From: an uncultured Gammaproteobacteria bacterium
GTDB lineage: Bacteria; Pseudomonadota; Gammaproteobacteria; GCA-002705445; GCA-002716945
DNA: 36,984 bases
Direction: 5' to 3'
NCBI GenBank assembly: GCA_913048065.1
Contig: CAJWVG010000009.1
Coordinates: 1-36,984, forward strand
Shown: one piece after another, positions 1-9,043 of the stretch
How positions within the stretch are numbered: position 1 is the first letter of the stretch
Layout: each line of letters begins with the position of its first letter
Position numbers and translations under genes: made by a program
Notes under the pieces: generated by a model
The model's input: the letters and a program-made list of their open reading frames with translations, nothing else
Databases searched by the model: none
What the model was told of the DNA's origin: nothing

Positions 1-8
1 CGATTCAT
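1..8 (-). CDS. Putative start of a CDS running off the left edge (ATGAATCG...), product unknown
   Basis: Minus strand reads AAAAAGGAGTTAAACATGAATCG: an AGGAG Shine-Dalgarno 6 nt before an ATG at position 8. Only 8 nt of coding sequence are visible. Confidence 0.4.
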
Positions 9-210
9 GTTTAACTCCTTTTTCTCGGTTATCTTCATATATTAATATATTAACTAAATAGTACAAGCTATGTACTTACCGCAAATTTGGCCCATTTATT
101 GATGAACCGCAACCATTATATTATACTATCAATAAAACCCTTAAAACTCCAACCTGATTTAAACATTAATCAAATCTTGAAAAAGTGCTAATGAATTTAT
201 TGAAAAATAT

Positions 211-1503
211 CTATTGATTTTTATTAAATGAATAAGAGAGAGAAATACCTAATCCATAGTTACTATCTTCTCCAACAATAAAACCAGTGATAGTAGTTTG
301 TCTAGATATCAACTTACTAAGTTCCAACTTAAACTTAATACTATCATGGGCATTTATATCTCTTGCTGCTTTAACTTGATATTGATTAGAGAAAATTGTT
401 CCATTTATACCAATATTAATTAATTTAATGAACTGTTCTTCAGTAAAATAATTCGTATTCACAAATGGGTTTCCAATAATTCTATCTTTATATGCCCAAC
501 CTGGGCGATATTGGTAATTCCAATAGTAATAATCATTACCATAGTCAGAAACTGTACTAGAGTTTGTAGTATCTAAATACTCAATTAATAAAGTGCTATT
601 AGGGATATAATTATTCAACTCTAATCCCCATAGACCATCTATTTTATTCTTAAATCTTAAACTACTGGTATCTTCAAAAAAATGCTGATAGTACAGTTTT
701 ATTTTTTTTTCATTATCATTTTTTTCATAGTAAAAGTCCCATATACCTATATGGCTTCCAAGTGCATTAGCATGAGGGGGAGTATATGGACCATCTGCAG
801 ATATGAATACTTTTAGAAAATCTTCAAAGGTATCTGGAAGTTGTCCAGATTCAGGATTAGCACCTCCCCACATTGCTTCATGAACAAATCCTATACTAAT
901 TTTATCTGTTTCGTGACGATTAATATTAAGATATAAGAATTTTTCATGTAAATAAGGTGCTTTGGTATAGTACCCCTCATCTGTAAGTACCCCATGAGCC
1001 ATTCCAAAATTAAAATTAATATTTTTACCAATATTTTTGTTAGTTACTAAGCCTATCTTAGGCATAGCTTGAGCATTCTTACTTATGATCATAGATCCAG
1101 AACTCAGGTCGTCATTCAGATATTGACTGAAATCTCTGTAGTATTGACCTACCCTTAGGAATGTTTGATCAGAAAAATTATATTTAATGTATGATTCGCC
1201 CAAAAGTAACCAATGATCAATTGTGTAGTCAATATAGCCATCATATGACATATCATGTTGAGATCTATAGCTCTTATATGCATTTGAAATTGTAATTTGA
1301 TAAGTAGTTTTTTTATTTTTTAGGTTCCATTTATATTCAATTTCTGTATCGATTACAGATTTACCATAATTATTTTTTTCTAACCACCAAAAAGTACTGT
1401 TTTTAGGATTTGAATGTATTTGTAATATTGAATGATGATCCTGTGCTGATACAAGCGAAATGAAAAATAAAGAAATTATTATTTTATGATTGGAATTAAT
1501 CAT
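211..1503 (-). CDS. Wzi-family capsule assembly / outer-membrane beta-barrel-like protein
   Basis: 430 aa with N-terminal signal peptide. Wzi-type features include 'HEAMWGG' and 'DGLWGLELNNYIPNSTLLIEYLDT'; beta-barrel-like alternation; last gene of the minus-strand polysaccharide operon. Confidence 0.7.
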   Translation of the reverse strand: MINSNHKIIISLFFISLVSAQDHHSILQIHSNPKNSTFWWLEKNNYGKSVIDTEIEYKWNLKNKKTTYQITISNAYKSYRSQHDMSYDGYIDYTIDHWLLLGESYIKYNFSDQTFLRVGQYYRDFSQYLNDDLSSGSMIISKNAQAMPKIGLVTNKNIGKNINFNFGMAHGVLTDEGYYTKAPYLHEKFLYLNINRHETDKISIGFVHEAMWGGANPESGQLPDTFEDFLKVFISADGPYTPPHANALGSHIGIWDFYYEKNDNEKKIKLYYQHFFEDTSSLRFKNKIDGLWGLELNNYIPNSTLLIEYLDTTNSSTVSDYGNDYYYWNYQYRPGWAYKDRIIGNPFVNTNYFTEEQFIKLINIGINGTIFSNQYQVKAARDINAHDSIKFKLELSKLISRQTTITGFIVGEDSNYGLGISLSYSFNKNQ

Positions 1504-1515
1504 AAATGTACATAA

Positions 1516-2601
1516 CTAAGTATTCTTTATAACATTATTATCTAGAATATCGCTTATAATGTTAAGGCCATTAGATATAACAACATTTTCTCCAATTTTA
1601 ACACCAATAAATATGGAAGCATTCATGCCAATAATTGTATTCTCACCGATATAAACAGAACCAGCTAAAGTACCCCCAGGAGTTATATGCACATTATTTT
1701 TTAGTACAGAATCATGACTAATTATACTTCCAGAGTTTATGATGCAATTATCGCATATATTAACTCCACTTCCTATGATAGCACCACCCATGATTTGGTT
1801 GCCCTCACCAATAGATACAGAATTTTCAATAATTGCAGAAGGATGTATTAAGTTTGGTATATTGTAACCTATTTTCTTTAGTTCAAGATATTTTTCTGAT
1901 CTAGATTTGGGATTATTAAGAGCACCAAAACCTATAACTGCATTTTTTACACCTTCTTTAAATAACTTTTCTATATCTTTGTCTGTACCTATAATTGGAA
2001 TATCTAAAATAGATTGACCAATATTAGATTGATCATCAATAATACCAACAATATTAAAATCTTTAATCTGCATAAGAATATCGATACACATCTTAGCATG
2101 CCCACCGCCTCCAATAATAATTATATTATTTTCAGATTTTTTAATTGTATAAGAAACGTCGACTTTTTCATTGATATTTAATTCATCAACTTGATTTTTT
2201 AGTATATTTTTGTATTCTTTTTCTACATCTTGTTCTTTAACTGTTTTATAGTTTGAGAAAATAGATTCTTTGATTTTTAGCTGTTTCATTCGCATTAGAG
2301 CTTTTTTCGAAAAAATTACATCACTCTTTGTTTCTTTACTTAAAATTTCTTCTTTATATGGCTCTTCAAAAATAGAGGCAATTTTATCGCCAACTTTTAC
2401 TATAGCACCTTCCTTAAAATAGAAGTTTATATAGCCTGAAAAAGTTGAATGAATTTCAAATAGAGCTTTCGAGGTTTCAAATTCAGCTAATAATACACCT
2501 TTATCAACTTTAGCTCCATTCTCAAAATATATATCGGTAATCTCTACTTCGCTATCATTGACAGTTTCTTGGGGGATAAATATATTTTCTAGAGGCTTCA
2601 T
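1516..2601 (-). CDS. Lipoyl domain + PSBD-like linker + NeuD/PglD-type sugar O/N-acyltransferase fusion
   Basis: Residues 1-80 are biotinyl/lipoyl-like ('AEFETSKALFEIHSTFSGYINFYFKEGAIVKVGDKIASIFEE', candidate lipoyl Lys45). Residues ~96-128 resemble a peripheral-subunit-binding domain. From ~158 on it is NeuD/PglD-like ('IIIIGGGGHAKMCIDIL', hexapeptide repeats, 'GSIISHDSVLKNNVHITPGGTLAG'). Start overlaps the E1 stop by 4 bp. Confidence 0.85.
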   Translation of the reverse strand: MKPLENIFIPQETVNDSEVEITDIYFENGAKVDKGVLLAEFETSKALFEIHSTFSGYINFYFKEGAIVKVGDKIASIFEEPYKEEILSKETKSDVIFSKKALMRMKQLKIKESIFSNYKTVKEQDVEKEYKNILKNQVDELNINEKVDVSYTIKKSENNIIIIGGGGHAKMCIDILMQIKDFNIVGIIDDQSNIGQSILDIPIIGTDKDIEKLFKEGVKNAVIGFGALNNPKSRSEKYLELKKIGYNIPNLIHPSAIIENSVSIGEGNQIMGGAIIGSGVNICDNCIINSGSIISHDSVLKNNVHITPGGTLAGSVYIGENTIIGMNASIFIGVKIGENVVISNGLNIISDILDNNVIKNT

Positions 2602-4529
2602 ATTTTAGAGCCTACAACATCAACTATTTTTTTACTATTCACTAAAAAATTCTCTTCTAGATTTTTTACAGAAGGTATAGAATAATTCTTTGATCCGATT
2701 CTCATATACTTTTTCGATGAGTGACCAAAAATTTCTACAAGATTAGCAATAATTTCAGATCCATATCCTCCTTCAATATTACTTTCTTCAATAGTAGCAA
2801 TATATTCGCTTTCTGATACAACGTCTGATATTGTTTTCATATTAAGTGGGTATATTTGTGTAAGGCATATAACTTGTGCAACAAGCTCATGCTCATAGTA
2901 TAATTTATCTACAGATTCAAGTGCAACATGAAGGCCTCCTCCATAGGTAATTAAAGATATGTCAGGCGATATATCTTTAGGTTTTAATAAAATTGCAGGA
3001 TAGTCGCTGTTTTCAGATAATTGCTCCATAATTATATCTTTTGGCATATCAATATTTAATTTACTATAATCAACCTTGTTTTCTATAAGAAGAACAGTAT
3101 CAAGTTCTTTCGATATATTTTTATAAACAGAATCGATATGTGACAAGTAATTCAAAGCAATAATTTTAATATTATTCATGCCGTTAAAAAACTTTTCTAA
3201 TGATTGCGAATGTGTAGGCCCATAGCCACGTCCACCACCCATTGGAGTACGAATCACTAGCGGAACTCTAGCTTTATTATTGTACATTTCATAAAACTTA
3301 GATGCATTAGATAAAATTTGATCAAATGCATATGATATAAAATCACCAAACATAATTTCTACATATGGCTTAAATCCTGCTAATCCCATACCAATTCCAA
3401 GCCCTGTAATACCGGCTTCGCTAATGGGTGTAGATATTACATTGTTTGGGTAAAGTTTCGATAAATCTTTAGTTATTTTAAAAGCTCCACCGTATGGATG
3501 CGCTATATCTTCTCCAATAAGACATATATCATCTTTATCCTTCATAGCCTTCTTAAAATACTGATATATATTGTCTGATTGCCTTCCACCCTGATTTGAC
3601 TCTAAGGGTGTCCATTTTAGTTTTTCAGGACTCGGTTTATTTTTTCCCTCAAAGTTCAATAGAGATAATTCATTATCTCCAATTAAATCTTCAACAACAA
3701 GATCTACCTCTTCTTTGATTTTATTATAAATAGCTTGCACTTCTTTTCTATTTAACATCTTATTGATTGGATCCTTTTCTTGATATAGGTCTACTTCCTT
3801 TTTAGAACGATCATCATCACCCTTTGAATGAGCATTTAACCTATATGTATCAACCATGAAAAAGGATGGTTTATTTTCTCTTGCAGCATTTATTGCGTTA
3901 TTGGCAGAATCTATTAACTCTTCATAATCCCATGTGTTTCCTGAAAAAGTATTAAGTCCAAAAGACTCTGCTCTTTTAATAATTGAGCCAGATAAATTGT
4001 TTGAAATATGTGTTGATTGAGCATACTGATTATTTTCACAAACATATATTACAGGTATTTTATAAAGTGCACTTAAATTCATGCTCTCATAAATTATTCC
4101 TTCACCCATTGTGCCATCACCTATAAAACAAATAGCAATATTACCTTTACCTTTCTTTTTCATTCCAAGAGCCATTCCTGCGGCTACTGGTGTTAAAGAT
4201 CCCTGAGGCCCATTTGAAAAAAAATTTGATTCACAAAGATGTTGACTACCACCAATTCCACTACATACTCCAGATTTTTTACCCATTAATTCAGCCATTA
4301 ATGACTTAGTATCTTTTGTTACAGCCAGATAATGCCCGTGACATCTATGATTACTGAAAACAGCATCGCCATCTAGAAGATTATTACAAAATGCGACAGC
4401 AGAAAATTCTTGCCCAACACTTGTATGTACTGTGCCATTTAACATACCCGCAGAAAACATTTGTAGAAATTTATTTTCAACAATTCTAATCCGTAATGCC
4501 AGCTCTATGTTATCCATTTTTACTTTCAT
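2598..4529 (-). CDS. Fused alpha-beta thiamine-diphosphate-dependent 2-oxoacid dehydrogenase E1
   Basis: N-terminal half is E1-alpha (TPP motif 'GDGTMGEGIIYESMNLSALYKIPVIYVCENNQYAQ', 'HSKGDDD'). C-terminal half is E1-beta ('GEDIAHPYGGAFKITKDL', 'TPISEAGITGLGIGMGLAGFKPYVEIMFGDF', 'EESNIEGGYGSEI'). Confidence 0.9.
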   Translation of the reverse strand: MKVKMDNIELALRIRIVENKFLQMFSAGMLNGTVHTSVGQEFSAVAFCNNLLDGDAVFSNHRCHGHYLAVTKDTKSLMAELMGKKSGVCSGIGGSQHLCESNFFSNGPQGSLTPVAAGMALGMKKKGKGNIAICFIGDGTMGEGIIYESMNLSALYKIPVIYVCENNQYAQSTHISNNLSGSIIKRAESFGLNTFSGNTWDYEELIDSANNAINAARENKPSFFMVDTYRLNAHSKGDDDRSKKEVDLYQEKDPINKMLNRKEVQAIYNKIKEEVDLVVEDLIGDNELSLLNFEGKNKPSPEKLKWTPLESNQGGRQSDNIYQYFKKAMKDKDDICLIGEDIAHPYGGAFKITKDLSKLYPNNVISTPISEAGITGLGIGMGLAGFKPYVEIMFGDFISYAFDQILSNASKFYEMYNNKARVPLVIRTPMGGGRGYGPTHSQSLEKFFNGMNNIKIIALNYLSHIDSVYKNISKELDTVLLIENKVDYSKLNIDMPKDIIMEQLSENSDYPAILLKPKDISPDISLITYGGGLHVALESVDKLYYEHELVAQVICLTQIYPLNMKTISDVVSESEYIATIEESNIEGGYGSEIIANLVEIFGHSSKKYMRIGSKNYSIPSVKNLEENFLVNSKKIVDVVGSKI

Positions 4530-4663
4530 AATTCCCCCAAAAAACTTAAATATATAAAACGAATTAAAAAAGATGTAAAATAATTTCTATGATATGATTT
4601 AAGCAAATTCTTTTTATTTTTCATTTATTATTTTAGTTGCTATTTGTTAGCTTTTGTTGTTAA
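4530..4663. promoter_or_regulatory. Divergent intergenic region between the E1 operon and neuB; presumed bidirectional promoter
   Basis: 134-bp AT-rich gap between two divergently oriented operons. No specific promoter motif confidently identified. Confidence 0.4.
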
Positions 4664-5698
4664 ATGATTATTAAGGATACAACATTGAAAATAGATAAAA
4701 AAACATTTATTATTGCTGAGGCGGGAGTTAACCATAATGGATCAATAGATATAGCAAAGCAAATGATTCATATCGCAAAAGAAGCAGGAGCAGATGCTGT
4801 TAAATTTCAAACATCAATTCCAGAAGACTTAGTTACTGATTACGCTAAAAAAGCAGACTATCAATACAAGCATACCATAAGAAATGAATCTCAACTTGAA
4901 ATGCTAAAAAGGATTCACTTACCATTAGATGATTACAAAATATTAAAGCGGGAGTGTGAAGATCAGGGTATAGAATTTATGTCAACGCCATTTGATTTAA
5001 AAAGTTTAGAATGTCTACATGAAATAGGAATGTATTATTATAAAATACCTTCTGGAGAGTTAACTAATTTACCATTAATAAGAGAAATTGCAAAGGTAGC
5101 TAAGAAAGTTATTCTCTCAACAGGAATGTCTAATCTAGATGAAATATCTGAGACAATTGATATATTAGTCAGCGGAGGTGTTTCAAAAAAAAGTATCTCG
5201 GTTTTGCATTGTAATACAGAATATCCTACTCCAATGAAAAATGTGAACCTAAACTCGATGCTAACCTTAGGCGAACAATTCAAAGTTAATATTGGCCTAT
5301 CTGATCATACACTTGGTATTGAGGTTCCAATTGCAGCAGTAGCAATGGGAGCTACTATTATCGAAAAACACTTTACAACAGATCAAACACTAGATGGCCC
5401 AGATCACAAAGCCAGTCTCAATCCAGAAGAATTAAAGAGCATGATTAAAGCGATTAGGAATATTGAAGCTGCTTTTGGTAATCATACTAAAGTACCTACA
5501 GAAGGGGAATTGAAAAATATTAATATTGCAAGAAAATCTATTGTTGCATCTTCAAATATTAGCAAGGGAGAGATTTTTACAATTGATAACCTTACCACTA
5601 AAAGGCCCGGTAACGGCATTTCTCCAATGATGTGGGATAAAATAATAGGTGAAAAATCAAATAAAGATTATTGTAAAAATGAGCTGATTGAGTTGTGA
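4664..5698 (+). CDS. legI: N-acetylneuraminate/legionaminate synthase family protein (NeuB/LegI)
   Basis: NeuB motifs 'FIIAEAGVNHNGS', 'DAVKFQT', 'STPFD', 'KIPSGELTN', 'STGMS', 'HCNTEYPTP', 'GLSDHTLG', 'EKHFTTD', plus C-terminal SAF domain. Confidence 0.9.
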   Translation: MIIKDTTLKIDKKTFIIAEAGVNHNGSIDIAKQMIHIAKEAGADAVKFQTSIPEDLVTDYAKKADYQYKHTIRNESQLEMLKRIHLPLDDYKILKRECEDQGIEFMSTPFDLKSLECLHEIGMYYYKIPSGELTNLPLIREIAKVAKKVILSTGMSNLDEISETIDILVSGGVSKKSISVLHCNTEYPTPMKNVNLNSMLTLGEQFKVNIGLSDHTLGIEVPIAAVAMGATIIEKHFTTDQTLDGPDHKASLNPEELKSMIKAIRNIEAAFGNHTKVPTEGELKNINIARKSIVASSNISKGEIFTIDNLTTKRPGNGISPMMWDKIIGEKSNKDYCKNELIEL

Positions 5699-6861
5699 AA
5701 AATAGAAAAATCTGTATAATTACTGGTTCGAGAGCAGAATATGGCTTATTAAAGCCATTAATCCATATTCTGAATATAGATTCAGAAATAGACTTGAAGA
5801 TTGTTGCTACGGGAATGCATTTAGACAAGAAATTTGGTCTTACTTTTAAGGATATAGAAAACGATGGATTTCATATTTATCGAAAGTGTGATATTTTACC
5901 CAAAACTAATTCACAGTCGTTTGTCCATGAGTCTATTGGAAAGGGAATTATAAAATTTTCAGATATTTTTTTAGAAATGAAACCTGATATAGTAGTTGTC
6001 CTGGGAGATAGATTTGAAATTTTTGCTGCAAGTATTGCTGCTTATTTTCTAAAAATTCCTATTGCACATATTCATGGAGGAGAAACAACAGAGGGGGCTT
6101 TTGATGAAGGTATTAGACATTCAATCACAAAGATGTCACACTTTCATTTTGTAGCTGCTGAAGAATATAAAAATCGCGTTATCCAATTAGGAGAAGATCC
6201 TGCAAGAGTCTTTATGAGTGGAGCCTTATTCGTTGATACTATTAAAAATACAAAGCTTTTATCCAGAAATGAGATTGAAAAAACAATGAATATCAATTTT
6301 AAAGAAAAAAATATTTTATTAACATATCATCCGGTCACTTTAGCAAATAACTCTTCTCAAAATTCGTTTAAAGCATTATTGAGTGTTTTAAATGAAAGAG
6401 CAGATATAAATATTATTTTTACTGGGCCAAATGCAGATCCAGGTAGTGATATTATACTTAAAATGATTAAGGATTTTATAAAGAAAAATAAAAATAGATC
6501 TGTATTCTTTACATCTATGGGGCACTTGAAGTATCTTTCATGTTTACAGTTTGTTGATGCGATGGTTGGAAATTCTTCAAGCGGTATTACTGAAGCACCA
6601 GCGCTTAGTATCCCTACAATTAATATAGGAGATCGACAAAAAGGTAGGATTCAAACACCAAGTATTATTAACTGTGAACCAACTTTATCATCAATTAATT
6701 CAGCTTTTGAATTACTATATAGTACCAAGTTTCAATCAAATCTTGTAGATATTTTTAATCCTTATGGTGGGGGAGAAGCTGGAAAAAAGATAGCTAATAA
6801 ATTGAAAGATATTAAATTACCAAAGAATATTAAAAAAACTTTTTTTGACTTAAAGATATAA
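5695..6861 (+). CDS. legG: UDP-GlcNAc 2-epimerase family, hydrolysing (NeuC/LegG-like)
   Basis: 'ITGSRAEYGLLKPL', 'LGDRFEIFAA', 'HIHGGETTEGAFDEGIRHSITKMSHFHF', 'GNSSSGITEAP'. GTG start overlaps neuB stop by 4 bp. Confidence 0.88.
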   Translation: MKNRKICIITGSRAEYGLLKPLIHILNIDSEIDLKIVATGMHLDKKFGLTFKDIENDGFHIYRKCDILPKTNSQSFVHESIGKGIIKFSDIFLEMKPDIVVVLGDRFEIFAASIAAYFLKIPIAHIHGGETTEGAFDEGIRHSITKMSHFHFVAAEEYKNRVIQLGEDPARVFMSGALFVDTIKNTKLLSRNEIEKTMNINFKEKNILLTYHPVTLANNSSQNSFKALLSVLNERADINIIFTGPNADPGSDIILKMIKDFIKKNKNRSVFFTSMGHLKYLSCLQFVDAMVGNSSSGITEAPALSIPTINIGDRQKGRIQTPSIINCEPTLSSINSAFELLYSTKFQSNLVDIFNPYGGGEAGKKIANKLKDIKLPKNIKKTFFDLKI

Positions 6862-6872
6862 AATTATTTAAA

Positions 6873-7979
6873 ATGAAATTTCTCGATCTTAAAACTCAAC
6901 AAAAACGTATTCGCAAATCATTGCAAGTAAGGTTTGATAATATTTTAGATCATGGCGCTTATATAATGGGCCCTGAGGTTCACGAATTAGAGGAAAAATT
7001 AGCAGATTATTGTGGTGTAAAACATGCAATTTCATGTTCTTCGGGAACAGATGCATTATTAATTCCTTTAATGGCGTGGGGGATAGGTCCTGGAGATGCC
7101 GTATTTACTACTCCATTTACTTATGTTGCTACCGCAGAAGTGATCTCTTTGTTGAGAGCGACTCCTGTTTTTGTCGATGTATATGATTCTACTTTTAATA
7201 TTGACTGTGATAAGTTAGAAACTGCTATTCAAGATACTATTAAAGATGGGAAGCTAACGCCAAAAGCAATTATTCCTGTTGATCTATTTGGAGTACCTGC
7301 CCGCTATCGATTAATCGATAATATAGCTAAAAAATACAATTTAAAAGTAATCGAAGATGGTGCACAGAGCTTTGGTGGAGCTATTGGGCAAAAAAAAGTA
7401 GGGACTTTTGGTGATGTTGCTGCAACTTCATTTTATCCAGCAAAACCATTAGGCTGTTATGGAGATGGTGGGGCTATTTTCACCGATAGTGATGATTTGG
7501 CAGATAGATGTAAATCAATTCGAATTCATGGAACAAGCTCAGACAAGTATAATAGTGAAATTATTGGGTTAAATGGTCGACTAGATAGTATGCAAGCGGC
7601 AGTTTTATTAGAAAAACTTAAAATTTTCGATGAAGAATTAGATATGAGAGAGCATGTGAACAGTTATTATAGAAGATATCTAAACAATGCTCAGTATATA
7701 CCAAAAAATTATCAGTCCGCGAATGCATTATTTTCTATTATTTTAGGTTCTAATCAAAAAAGAGAAGATTTGGTACTTAAGTTGAAAAAAAATAGTATAC
7801 CAAATGTTATTTATTATAAATATCCTATTCATTTAATGAAAGGATTTGATTACTTAAAATATAAAAATGGAGATTTTCCCGTTTCAGAAAACTTGTCACA
7901 AACAATTGTTAGTTTACCAATGCATCCTTATCTTACCGAAACAGAAATTGATTTAATTATAGAGGTATTGAAAAAATAA
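6873..7979 (+). CDS. DegT/DnrJ/EryC1 (WbpE-like) PLP-dependent sugar aminotransferase
   Basis: 'SCSSGTDALLIPLMAWGIGPGDAVFTTPFTYVATAE', 'VIEDGAQSFGG', Lys motif 'SFYPAKPLGCYGDGGAIFTD'. Confidence 0.88.
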   Translation: MKFLDLKTQQKRIRKSLQVRFDNILDHGAYIMGPEVHELEEKLADYCGVKHAISCSSGTDALLIPLMAWGIGPGDAVFTTPFTYVATAEVISLLRATPVFVDVYDSTFNIDCDKLETAIQDTIKDGKLTPKAIIPVDLFGVPARYRLIDNIAKKYNLKVIEDGAQSFGGAIGQKKVGTFGDVAATSFYPAKPLGCYGDGGAIFTDSDDLADRCKSIRIHGTSSDKYNSEIIGLNGRLDSMQAAVLLEKLKIFDEELDMREHVNSYYRRYLNNAQYIPKNYQSANALFSIILGSNQKREDLVLKLKKNSIPNVIYYKYPIHLMKGFDYLKYKNGDFPVSENLSQTIVSLPMHPYLTETEIDLIIEVLKK

Positions 7980-9004
7980 TGAGTAAAAAAATTTTAATAA
8001 CAGGAGGTGCTGGATTTATCGCTCATCATGTAATTGATAAGATTTTATCTTCTACAGATTGGAAGATTATTACATTAGATAGACTGGATTTTAGCGGAAA
8101 TCTCAATAGACTAAATGAGGTTGTTATGGCATATCCTGAGATTGAGAGGAAAAGAGTTAAAGTTATTCATCACGATTTGAAAGCAGAGATTAACCCTGAA
8201 ATTGCTGCTTCAATTGGTAGAGTAGATTACATTAGTCATCTTGCGGCGGGTTCCCATGTTGATAGATCGATTACTTATCCGTTAGAATTTGTAATGGATA
8301 ACGTTGTAGGAACAGCACATATATTAGATTATTCAAGAAAATTAGATAGTCTCGAAAGATTTGCATATTTCAGTACGGATGAAGTATTTGGACCGGCACC
8401 TTATGGAGTAAATTATAAAGAAAATGATAGATATAATTCCACCAATCCTTATTCAGCAACTAAAGCTGGGGCTGAAGAATTAGTAGTAGCATTTGAAAAT
8501 ACATATGGTTTGCCATCTTTAATCACTCATACTATGAATGTTTTTGGAGAAAGACAAAATCCTGAAAAATACATTCCAATGGTTATCAAAAAAGTGAGAG
8601 ATGGTGACTTGGTGACTGTTCATGCAAACTCGAAAAAAACTGTTGCAGGGTCAAGACACTATATTCATGCAGAAGATGTAGCAGATGCACTATTATTTTT
8701 ATACAATTATGATATATCTTCAATGAGTGCAGATATAACTGGAGCAAAATGTCAAAAATTTAATATTGTTGGAAAGGATGAGATCGATAATCTTGAACTA
8801 GCAGAGTTCATTGCTAAGACTCAAAAAAAAGGACTAAATTATGAAATGGTTGATTTTCACTCTCAAAGGCCGGGACATGATTTACGATATGCATTAGATG
8901 GATCAAAGATGGCTAATATGGGATGGACTCCCCAATCAGCATATGAAAGACTTGAAAAAACAATTAATTGGTCATTAAAGAATGATAGGTGGCTATCTAT
9001 ATAA
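7979..9004 (+). CDS. NAD-dependent SDR, dTDP-glucose 4,6-dehydratase (RmlB)-like
   Basis: 'ILITGGAGFIAHHV', 'HLAAGSHVDRSI', 'STDEVFG', 'YSATKAGAEELV'. Start overlaps previous stop. Confidence 0.82.
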   Translation: MSKKILITGGAGFIAHHVIDKILSSTDWKIITLDRLDFSGNLNRLNEVVMAYPEIERKRVKVIHHDLKAEINPEIAASIGRVDYISHLAAGSHVDRSITYPLEFVMDNVVGTAHILDYSRKLDSLERFAYFSTDEVFGPAPYGVNYKENDRYNSTNPYSATKAGAEELVVAFENTYGLPSLITHTMNVFGERQNPEKYIPMVIKKVRDGDLVTVHANSKKTVAGSRHYIHAEDVADALLFLYNYDISSMSADITGAKCQKFNIVGKDEIDNLELAEFIAKTQKKGLNYEMVDFHSQRPGHDLRYALDGSKMANMGWTPQSAYERLEKTINWSLKNDRWLSI

Positions 9005-9043
9005 TCTATTTGTAAACAACCTATTTAAAACTAAATTCAAAAT

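Noticed and set aside
5038-5283. Minus-strand ORF of 81 aa inside neuB
   Set aside because: Lies antisense within a clearly conserved neuB reading frame; no recognisable domain.
5598-5828. Minus-strand ORF of 76 aa across the neuB/neuC junction
   Set aside because: Antisense to two well-supported genes; composition looks like a shadow ORF.
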